64,000 nt of DNA from Erythrobacter sp. (GTDB taxonomy: Bacteria; Pseudomonadota; Alphaproteobacteria; Sphingomonadales; Sphingomonadaceae). A program made the position numbers and the translations under genes. The stretch spans positions 124,001 to 188,000 of the forward strand of contig JAACTC010000006.1 of NCBI GenBank assembly GCA_009993635.1, given 5' to 3'. The notes under the pieces were generated by a model. The model had not been told where the DNA came from. It was given only the letters and a program-made list of their open reading frames with translations, and searched no databases. Of this stretch, positions 57,740 to 64,000 are shown piece by piece (the stretch's first letter is position 1; each line of letters starts with the position of its first letter).

Positions 57740-59074
57740 ATGAACGCACCGTGGAAATCAGGCATGTCGGCTGCACGCGATCCCTTCGCCGCCTTCATTT
57801 GCGACGACAACGCGCTCGACACGCTGCGTCCGGTCGTCGCGGAACTGGGCTGGGCACCTGAAAAGTGCGCCAAGGGCGGGCTGCGCAACGCGATCCAGAG
57901 CCTTTCGGTCACCTCCAGCCCCAATATCCTGGTGGTCGACCTGTCCGAATGCAGCGATCCGCTGACCGAGATCAACGGCCTTGCCGAAGTATGCGAGCCT
58001 GGCACGGTGGTGATCGCGGTGGGTCAGGTCAACGACGTGCGGCTCTATCGCGATCTGCTGGCCAGCGGCATCCACGACTACCTGCTCAAGCCGCTGGCTG
58101 CGAGCCAGGTGCGCGATGCCCTGAACGATGCGCAGGCGGTCTTCAGCGCGCCCAAGGCGCACGATGCGCAGGGCGCCAAGCGGCACGTTTCCACCGCAGT
58201 GGTGGGCACGCGCGGCGGCGCAGGCGCATCGACCATTGCGACCTCGCTCGCGTGGCTGTTCAGCGACGAGGAAAAGCTGCCGACCGCGCTGCTCGATCTG
58301 GATGTCCACTTCGGCACCGGCGCACTTACGCTCGATCTCGAACCGGGGCGTGGGCTGACCGACGCGATCGACAATCCCAGCCGGATCGACGGATTGTTCA
58401 TCGAACGCGCGATGATCCGCGCGAACACCAACCTCGCGGTGCTTTCCGCCGAGGCACCGATCAGCGCGCCGCTGATGACCGATGGCGCGGCCTTCGTGCA
58501 GCTGGAGGAGGAATTCCGGCAGGCATTCGAGATCACCGTGATCGATATGCCGCGCAACATGCTGATCAACTTTCCGCAGCTGCTTGCCGATGTGAACGTG
58601 ATCACGCTGGTGTGCGAATTCACGCTGGCATCGGCGCGCGATACCATCCGCATTCTCAGCTGGCTGAAGACCTACGCCCCGCACGCGAGGACGATCGTCG
58701 TCGCCAACAAGGTGCAGGTCGGCATGGGCGAAATCGCCAGGTCCGATTTCGAAGCATCGATCGAACGCAAGGTCGATTTCGTGCTGCCGCTCGACGTCAA
58801 ATCGGCCACCAGGGCCGCCAAGCTGGGTCAGGCCTTCGTCGAGGCCAACAAGTCGGCGAAGATGGCAGGCCAGCTGCGCACCATCGCCAATCAGGTGCTG
58901 TCGACCAGCGACGAAGACGTCGAAACGGAAGAGCCCGCGGGCAAGAAGTCGCTGCTGGGTTCGCTGGATCTCAAATCGCTGCTGTCGACCTCGAAGGCGG
59001 CGAAACCATCGAAGCCGGCTAGTCCGGCCAAGACCAAGAACAAGAGCAAGGGGCCGGCGAAGGCCGACGCCTGA
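57740..59074 (+). CDS. cpaE: Pilus assembly/localisation ATPase CpaE
   Basis: CpaE is a MinD-like ATPase fused to an N-terminal receiver-like domain and targets pilus assembly to the pole. The 444-residue product has a receiver-like region (about 18-135) and a ParA/MinD domain (about 150-400) with a deviant P-loop, GTRGGAGAST, in which the Walker lysines are replaced. A Lys-rich, low-complexity tail (about 405-444) ends the protein. The start has GAGGAAG 6 bp upstream. It is followed 70 bp later by tadB with no cpaF between. Confidence 0.93.
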   Translation: MNAPWKSGMSAARDPFAAFICDDNALDTLRPVVAELGWAPEKCAKGGLRNAIQSLSVTSSPNILVVDLSECSDPLTEINGLAEVCEPGTVVIAVGQVNDVRLYRDLLASGIHDYLLKPLAASQVRDALNDAQAVFSAPKAHDAQGAKRHVSTAVVGTRGGAGASTIATSLAWLFSDEEKLPTALLDLDVHFGTGALTLDLEPGRGLTDAIDNPSRIDGLFIERAMIRANTNLAVLSAEAPISAPLMTDGAAFVQLEEEFRQAFEITVIDMPRNMLINFPQLLADVNVITLVCEFTLASARDTIRILSWLKTYAPHARTIVVANKVQVGMGEIARSDFEASIERKVDFVLPLDVKSATRAAKLGQAFVEANKSAKMAGQLRTIANQVLSTSDEDVETEEPAGKKSLLGSLDLKSLLSTSKAAKPSKPASPAKTKNKSKGPAKADA

Positions 59075-59144
59075 CGGGCGGCGCAGCACCCGCCCGCGCG
59101 GGACAGCGCAGCCCTTCACGGTGAAGGCGCAGAAAGCATAGCAG

Positions 59145-60116
59145 ATGGACTTCGTACAGCTCCTCTTCCTGATCGTGGCCCTTTCCGCCCTGATCGCCAT
59201 GGCGGTGATCGGCCTGACCGGTCCGTCGAGCCGCAAGCTTGCACAGCGGCGGCTCAGCGGGGTTCGCTTCCGGCATTCGGAGAGCACCGATGCCAAGGTC
59301 GAATCCCAGATGAAAAAGGCGTTTGCCGCGCGCAAACCCAAGGTGAAGAAGTCACAGGGAGGCAGCTCGCGCACCGCCGCGCTCGCCTACCGGCTCGAAC
59401 GCACGGGCCGTGGCTGGACCATCTCGCAATATCTCTACGTCACGCTCGGCCTGACAGTTCTGGTCGGCTTGCTGCTCTTCCTGCAAACGGGCGTTCCGCT
59501 GCTCTCGCTGATCGGCGGGCTGATGGTCGGCGCGGGGCTGCCCCATCTGCTGGTCAATTTCTTCATCAAGCGTCGCACCAATCAGTTCATCGCCAAGTTT
59601 CCCGATGCCATCGACCTTCTGGTGCGCGGTCTGAGATCGGGCCTGCCGGTCACCGAAACGCTGGCCGTCGTGGCGCAGGAAGTGCCCGACCCTGTCGGGG
59701 TGGAGTTCAAGGGGATCATCGAACGCATCAAGATCGGCCGTTCGATGGAAGAGGCGATGCTGGTCAGTGCAGAGCGGCTCAACATCGCCGAATTCAACTT
59801 TTTCACCATCACGCTGGCGATCCAGCGTGAAACCGGTGGCAACCTGGCCGAAACGCTGTCCAACCTTTCCGATGTGCTGCGCAAACGGTCGCAGATGAAG
59901 CTGAAGATCAAGGCGATGAGCTCTGAATCCAAAGCTTCCGCCTACATCGTCGGGTCTCTGCCGTTCCTCGTCTTCGGGATGATCTTCTGGATCAATCCCA
60001 GCTATATTGGTGCGTTCTTCGAAGACGAGCGTCTGATGGTGATCGGGCTCGGCGGGCTCTGCTGGATGGGTCTCGGCGTGTTTATCATGTCCAAGATGGT
60101 GAGCTTCGAGATCTGA
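59145..60116 (+). CDS. tadB: Tad pilus inner membrane protein TadB
   Basis: TadB is a polytopic T2SSF-domain protein that forms the platform for the Tad pilus. The 323-residue product has a hydrophobic N-terminus, a basic linker, a T2SF domain around 160-280 (PDAIDLLVRGLRSGLPVTETLAVVA and ETGGNLAETLSNLSDVLRKRSQMKLKIKAM) and a C-terminal pair of helices. Its stop shares one base with the tadC start. Confidence 0.93.
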   Translation: MDFVQLLFLIVALSALIAMAVIGLTGPSSRKLAQRRLSGVRFRHSESTDAKVESQMKKAFAARKPKVKKSQGGSSRTAALAYRLERTGRGWTISQYLYVTLGLTVLVGLLLFLQTGVPLLSLIGGLMVGAGLPHLLVNFFIKRRTNQFIAKFPDAIDLLVRGLRSGLPVTETLAVVAQEVPDPVGVEFKGIIERIKIGRSMEEAMLVSAERLNIAEFNFFTITLAIQRETGGNLAETLSNLSDVLRKRSQMKLKIKAMSSESKASAYIVGSLPFLVFGMIFWINPSYIGAFFEDERLMVIGLGGLCWMGLGVFIMSKMVSFEI

Positions 60117-61132
60117 TGCCCCTTGCCCCTGCCCTCCTCATCGCATCGCCGGCCGGCCCCACGCTGCTGGGGGTCGACGTGATCCTCGTGGCGACCGTGC
60201 TGGCCGGAGTCGCCACGCTGGCCGTCCTGATCGCGATCTATGCCGCGCTGACCGTGCACAATCCGATGGCCAAGCGGATCAAGGCGCTCAACGCCCGGCG
60301 CGACGAGCTGAAGGCGGGGATCGTCAAGGAGCACGGGCGCAAGCGCAAGAGCCTGGTGCGGCGCACGGACAAGACCGACAAGGTCAAGGACACGCTGAAC
60401 AACTTCAAGGTTCTTCAGCCCAGCCAGCTGGCGGCGGTGCAGCAGAAGCTGGCCCACGCGGGCATCCGCAACAAGGAATACGCGGTCTACGTCATCGGCG
60501 CGCGCGCGATACTGCCGGTCGTTCTGGGGCTGACTGCCTTCTACCTGTTCTACCTCTCCGGCTCGTTCGACGACTGGAGCAGCTTCAAGAAGCTCGGCGC
60601 GCTCTCGATCACCGTGTTCCTGGGCTACAAGGGCCCCGACCTGTACATCAGCAACAAGGCCAAGAAGCGCACCGATGCGATCCGCAAGGGCCTGCCCGAT
60701 GCGCTCGACCTGCTGGTGATCTGCGCCGAGGCCGGGCTGACCGTCGACACCGCGTTCAACCGCGTGGCGAAGGAACTGGGCCGGGCCTACCCCGAACTGG
60801 GCGAGGAATTCCTGCTTACCTCGATCGAACTGTCGTTCCTCAACAACCGCAAGATGGCGTTCGACAACCTGGCCTACCGGGTCGACCTGGAGGCCGTGAA
60901 GGGCGTCGTCACCACGCTGATCCAGACCGAACGCTACGGCACCCCGCTCGCTTCGGCATTGCGCGTGCTTTCGGCCGAATTCCGTAACGAGCGGATGATG
61001 CGGGCCGAGGAAAAGGCCGCGCGCCTGCCTGCGATCATGACCGTGCCGCTGATCCTGTTCATCCTGCCCACGCTGTTCATCGTCATCCTTGGCCCGGCAG
61101 GCTGTTCGATCGCGGACGCGTTTTCGAACTAG
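60116..61132 (+). CDS. tadC: Tad pilus inner membrane protein TadC
   Basis: TadC is the second T2SSF-domain membrane protein of the Tad platform. The 338-residue product has an N-terminal helix, a long charged region (about 55-110, Lys/Arg-rich), the T2SF domain with PDALDLLVICAEAGLTVDTAFNRVAKEL, and a hydrophobic C-terminal end. The ATG overlaps the tadB stop by one base. It ends the Tad locus in this window. Confidence 0.93.
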   Translation: MPLAPALLIASPAGPTLLGVDVILVATVLAGVATLAVLIAIYAALTVHNPMAKRIKALNARRDELKAGIVKEHGRKRKSLVRRTDKTDKVKDTLNNFKVLQPSQLAAVQQKLAHAGIRNKEYAVYVIGARAILPVVLGLTAFYLFYLSGSFDDWSSFKKLGALSITVFLGYKGPDLYISNKAKKRTDAIRKGLPDALDLLVICAEAGLTVDTAFNRVAKELGRAYPELGEEFLLTSIELSFLNNRKMAFDNLAYRVDLEAVKGVVTTLIQTERYGTPLASALRVLSAEFRNERMMRAEEKAARLPAIMTVPLILFILPTLFIVILGPAGCSIADAFSN

Positions 61133-61137
61133 GCTCC

Positions 61138-61155
61138 GGTTCGCCAAAGCGAACC
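61138..61155 (+). terminator. Small hairpin just after tadC
   Basis: GGTTCGC and GCGAACC form a perfect 7-bp stem with a CAAA loop, 6 bp after the tadC stop. No T-run follows, so termination may need Rho. It is followed by a longer inverted repeat that is listed separately. Confidence 0.5.
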
Positions 61156-61175
61156 TGCGGCAGTCATCCACGCGC

Positions 61176-61228
61176 CTCCCCGCCCGGCCACCAAGGGTAC
61201 ACCCATGATAGGGCGGCCGGACGGGGAG
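61176..61228. repeat. 14-bp inverted repeat between convergent tadC and mtnP
   Basis: CTCCCCGCCCGGCC (61176-61189) is complementary to GGCCGGACGGGGAG (61215-61228) with one mismatch, around a 25-nt loop. It lies between two convergent genes, so it may terminate or insulate transcription in both directions. Confidence 0.55.
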
Positions 61229-61253
61229 ACGAGCGGATGCCGTCTCTCACAAC

Positions 61254-62138
61254 CTACCCCAGCACCCTTCCGGCTACCGCATCCAGCTTTGCCATCAGCG
61301 CCTTGTCGCGCATTTCGGGTGCAGTGATGATCGCGTGTTCGAGCGCGGTATCGACCGGGCTGGCACCGCGCGTGTCGGGCAGGGTCGAAACCAGTTCGTC
61401 CAGCATCGCGCGTGCGCGGTCCGCATTGCCCTGCAGCACTGAGAGGATGTCCAGCGCCTCAACCCCGGCTTCCTCGTCGCGCCAGCTGTCGTAGTCGGTA
61501 ACCATCCCGATCAGCGCGTAGGGTAGCTCGGCCTCGCGGGCGAGGCGCGCTTCGGGCATCCCGGTCATCCCGATCACATCGCCGCCCCAGCCGCGATACA
61601 TCCTGCTTTCCGCGCGGGTCGAGAATTGCGGACCTTCCATCGCGATGTAGGTGCCGCCGCGATGCACGGTCGATCCGCTCGCTTCGGCGGCACCGGCAAC
61701 CAGCGCCGCAAGCCTCGGGCAGACCGGATCGGCCAACGACACATGCGCGACCAGCCCTTCCCCGAAGAAGCTGTGAGCACGCCCGCTGGTGCGATCGATG
61801 AACTGGTCGACCGCCACGAAATGCGTCGGCGCCATTTCCTCGCGCAGCGAACCGATCGCGCTGATCGCGATCAGATCGGTCACCCCGCAGCGTTTCATAA
61901 CGTCGATATTGGCGCGATAATTGACCGTATCGGGCGACTTCGCATGGCCCATTCCGTGGCGCGCCATGAAGGTGAGGCGCACATTGCCGACCGTGCCGGT
62001 GGTCACCGGGCCGGACGGCTCGCCAAAGGGGGAGGAAACCTCGATCTCCTGCTGGTTGTCCAGCTCGATCCCCTGGTACAGGCCTGACCCGCCCAGAACG
62101 CCAATATGCCATGCTTCATTCGTCGAACGAGGGGTCAT
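61254..62138 (-). CDS. mtnP: S-methyl-5'-thioadenosine phosphorylase
   Basis: MtnP cleaves methylthioadenosine to adenine and methylthioribose 1-phosphate in methionine salvage. The 294-residue product has the phosphate loop GVLGGSGLY, the HGMGH block, and GGTYIAMEGPQFSTRAESRMYRGWG, the purine/nucleoside-binding signature of the family 2 phosphorylases. The ATG at 62138 overlaps the crotonase stop as ATGA. An in-frame extension to 62159 is not favoured. Confidence 0.93.
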   Translation of the reverse strand: MTPRSTNEAWHIGVLGGSGLYQGIELDNQQEIEVSSPFGEPSGPVTTGTVGNVRLTFMARHGMGHAKSPDTVNYRANIDVMKRCGVTDLIAISAIGSLREEMAPTHFVAVDQFIDRTSGRAHSFFGEGLVAHVSLADPVCPRLAALVAGAAEASGSTVHRGGTYIAMEGPQFSTRAESRMYRGWGGDVIGMTGMPEARLAREAELPYALIGMVTDYDSWRDEEAGVEALDILSVLQGNADRARAMLDELVSTLPDTRGASPVDTALEHAIITAPEMRDKALMAKLDAVAGRVLG

Positions 62139-63022
62139 CTGTATTCGGGCTCCTGCCACCAGGGATAGAAATCGGGCATGTCGGTGCTGACCTTGCCGGT
62201 GAATTCGGGCGGGCGTTTCTCAAGGAAACTGGCGATGCCTTCCTTTGCATCGTCCCCGCGGGATAGGCGATAGATGGCGCGGCTGTCGATCCGGTGCGCC
62301 TTCATCGGGTGATCTTCCGCAGAAAGCCGCCACAGCATCGCGCGCGTCATCGCGACCGACAGCGGCGCGGTGTTTTCCGCGATTTCCAGCGCCAGCGCCC
62401 GTGCTGCGCCCATCAGCTCGGCCTGCGGGTGGAGCGAGCGGACCAGCCCGGTGTCGAGCGCCTCCCGAGCGTCGAAGATGCGCCCGGTCATGCACCATTC
62501 CAGCGCGGTGGGCAGGCCCACCAGCCGGGGCAGGAACCAACTGGACGCAGCCTCCGGCGTAATCCCGCGCCGCGCGAACACGAAACCGAACCGCGCAGTA
62601 TCGCTCGCCAGCCGCATGTCGAACGGCAGCTGCATGGTTGCCCCCACGCCCACCGCCACGCCGTTGCACGCGCCAATCAGCGGCTTCTGCGAATTGAACA
62701 GCCGCATGACCAGCTGACCGCCGCCATCGCGCACGATGGGGTCGGAAAGGTCGTCGACCGTGGCCGGGTCGGAGAAGACGTGCGCCTTCGTGCCGTCCGG
62801 GTTTTCCGGCGGGGTCAGGTCGGCACCGGCGCAGAACGCACGATCCCCCTCCCCCGTCACGATCACCGCGCGCACCGCATCGTCGGCATCGGTGATGTCG
62901 ACCGCATCGATGATCTCGCGCATCATCAGGCGCGTGAAGGCGTTCATCTTCTCGGGCCGATGCAGCGTGATCGTGGCGATCGGCCCATCGATGGAAAGCT
63001 TGATCTGGGTGAAGTCAGGCAC
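62135..63022 (-). CDS. Enoyl-CoA hydratase/isomerase family protein (crotonase)
   Basis: The 295-residue product has the crotonase fold: HRPEKMNAFTRLM, the oxyanion-hole segment FCAGADLTPP, the second GACNGVAVGVGATMQLPFDMRLAS block, and RRGITPEAASSWFLPRLVG with the catalytic-side glutamate. It is probably an acyl-CoA hydratase or isomerase in fatty acid metabolism. Substrate cannot be assigned. It is in one unit with mtnP by overlap, although the functions do not obviously link. Confidence 0.9.
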   Translation of the reverse strand: MPDFTQIKLSIDGPIATITLHRPEKMNAFTRLMMREIIDAVDITDADDAVRAVIVTGEGDRAFCAGADLTPPENPDGTKAHVFSDPATVDDLSDPIVRDGGGQLVMRLFNSQKPLIGACNGVAVGVGATMQLPFDMRLASDTARFGFVFARRGITPEAASSWFLPRLVGLPTALEWCMTGRIFDAREALDTGLVRSLHPQAELMGAARALALEIAENTAPLSVAMTRAMLWRLSAEDHPMKAHRIDSRAIYRLSRGDDAKEGIASFLEKRPPEFTGKVSTDMPDFYPWWQEPEYR

Positions 63023-63228
63023 CGGCGTTTCCTCCTGCCTGACACACCTGACACAGTGTCATAGTGCAGAAAACCGCCCTTGGCGCAGCCATGCCCCGAT
63101 GGCTGAGTGTCGATCGGGAGTACGCGGCTTTCATGGCACCCGCGATAGGGCACGCCCGCAGCGGTAGGAAAGACCGAAAAGCGCGGCGCATCCTCAAGCG
63201 GCGGGAATTGCACAGGCCGAAATCGAAT

Positions 63229-63263
63229 GGGCCGGCGGCCGCCACAATAGCGACCGCCGGCCC
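63229..63263 (-). terminator. Candidate hairpin after the repeat-protein gene
   Basis: GGGCCGGCGG (63229-63238) and CCGCCGGCCC (63254-63263) form a perfect 10-bp stem around a 15-nt loop, 22 bp after the stop of the repeat-protein gene on the minus strand. Only a weak T-rich tract (ATTCGATTT) follows, so it is at best a moderate terminator. Confidence 0.6.
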
Positions 63264-63285
63264 TGCGCTTGCATCGGCGGCCCGC

Positions 63286-64000
63286 CTAGTGCCCTTCGTG
63301 GCCCAGTGCCGCCGCGATCACATCGGTCCGGCCCCAGGTCGCCAGCTCCTCGGCCGCAACCTTGGCTTCGTCGTAGCGCATTCCCCAGGCCTGCCCCAGC
63401 AGCACCGCATCGTCGTACCCATATGGCAGATCGGTCCAGTTGCACCGCGCGCCGCGCTGGCGGCTTTCGTTCAGCACCAGCGGAATATTGGCGACCAGAC
63501 CATTGGCGATCTTGTTGCCGATCTCGATTTTGCCCTGATAGGCATCGGTGCCGTAAAGTTCGCCGATCATCTTGGCGTCGCAATAGGAATAGCCCGAGTT
63601 CCAGAACCGGTCGAGCGCATCGCCGAAGGGGGTTTCATCCTCTTCGCCGCCCTCTTCCATCAGGTAGCCGGTCACCTCGCCGCTGCGGCCCAGCGTGAAC
63701 ATGCGCGCGGCACGTGCCTTGGCCTCCCACGGCTCGCCTCCCCACACTCCGGCCAGCACCTCCGCATCGTCGTAGCTGAGCCCGGTATCGGCCCATTCGC
63801 AGGAATTGCCGCGATCCCGGCTCATCTGGAGGATGCTGACAAGGTTGTCGTCGTAGCCGCCGACGATCTTCATGCCGATCTGGATTTTGCCCTCGTAAGG
63901 GGACATGTCCCATAGCTGGCCGACCAGTTTCGCATCGCAATAGGTGTAATCGGAAAAGCCGAAGGCGCGGACGTATTCGCTTTCGGATTGCGCGGCGACC
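63286..64000 (-). CDS. Protein with two tandem cysteine-containing repeats, unknown function (5' end outside the window)
   Basis: The frame is open to the right edge, so the N-terminus is missing; 237 residues are visible. Two tandem units of about 105-110 residues align: each has YCDAK...G.L, a YxGKIxIGxKI block, a SRxRG..C.W segment, YDDA....G..WG and an EAK...A block. The two cysteines per unit, in YCDAK and in C(E/N)W, could form a disulfide or bind a ligand. The units are joined by an acidic Gly/Glu stretch and the C-terminus ends EGH. No named family is recognised. Confidence 0.75.
   Translation of the reverse strand, partial: VAAQSESEYVRAFGFSDYTYCDAKLVGQLWDMSPYEGKIQIGMKIVGGYDDNLVSILQMSRDRGNSCEWADTGLSYDDAEVLAGVWGGEPWEAKARAARMFTLGRSGEVTGYLMEEGGEEDETPFGDALDRFWNSGYSYCDAKMIGELYGTDAYQGKIEIGNKIANGLVANIPLVLNESRQRGARCNWTDLPYGYDDAVLLGQAWGMRYDEAKVAAEELATWGRTDVIAAALGHEGH

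Noticed and set aside
63064..63915. Plus-strand open frame of 283 codons near the right edge
   Set aside because: It is antisense to the tandem-repeat gene and to the crotonase upstream region, and it has no recognisable domain.

Overview
The window is 64 kb of gene-dense, GC-rich bacterial chromosome. Gene content and order point to an alphaproteobacterium, most likely Sphingomonadales and possibly Erythrobacteraceae. The supporting signs are a complete dcw cluster with a meso-DAP-type MurE, the argS / SPOR / nagZ / scpA / scpB / tatA / tatB / tatC order, a Caulobacter-style Cpa/Tad pilus locus, the Bpt aminoacyl-tRNA-protein transferase, CcmAB, and an outer membrane TamA-TamB pair. The taxon is an inference from protein style and synteny and was not checked by a search. 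No rRNA, tRNA, CRISPR array, insertion sequence, prophage or integron was recognised, so this looks like core chromosome with a few lineage-specific islets.

Layout. Positions 1-11,894 (minus strand) hold the division and cell wall cluster mraZ, rsmH, ftsL, ftsI, murE, murF, mraY, murD, ftsW, murG, murC. Most neighbours overlap by a stop-start ATGA or GTGA, and murC runs off the left edge. A 300-bp leader with 10-bp-phased G-tract repeats lies upstream of mraZ. From 12.2 to 15.5 kb there is an uncharacterised membrane gene pair, cysteine synthase, a 2Fe-2S ferredoxin and an AlkA-type glycosylase. From 15.5 to 26.7 kb come an exported S9 peptidase, an SDR, a pterin carbinolamine dehydratase, ccmA-ccmB, map, a lipoprotein, a leucyl aminopeptidase, a truncated NlpC/P60-type SH3 protein fused by overlap to argC, and glnB-glnA.

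From 26.8 to 29.8 kb (minus) lies a small regulatory islet. It holds a six-helix membrane protein, its XRE-type regulator with a promoter buried in three palindromes spaced exactly 17 bp apart, a HELAH metalloprotease-like protein and a GT4 glycosyltransferase. From 29.9 to 38.5 kb are tamB, tamA, bpt and ilvA. An exported YtcJ-like amidohydrolase follows, then a tiny exported membrane protein with a strong ribosome binding site and terminator (40.7 kb).

From 41.2 to 48.8 kb (minus) runs lipoprotein, argS, SPOR protein, nagZ, scpA, scpB, tatA, tatB, tatC. From 48.9 to 51.3 kb (plus) runs ispH, thrB, rnhA. A YegP-like protein, a DAO-family oxidoreductase and a lysophospholipase-like hydrolase lie on the minus strand to 53.6 kb. 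From 53.7 to 61.1 kb is the Tad pilus set cpaA, cpaB, cpaC, cpaD, cpaE, tadB, tadC, in which the cpaF ATPase gene is conspicuously missing. The right end carries mtnP, a crotonase, and the 3' part of a gene encoding a tandem-duplicated cysteine-containing protein of unknown function.

How the genes work together: the window is dominated by envelope biology. It covers peptidoglycan precursor synthesis and septation (dcw, SPOR, NagZ recycling), protein export (Tat), outer membrane assembly (TamAB) and surface pili (Cpa/Tad), with amino-acid and nitrogen metabolism genes (cysK, argC, ilvA, thrB, glnBA) between them.
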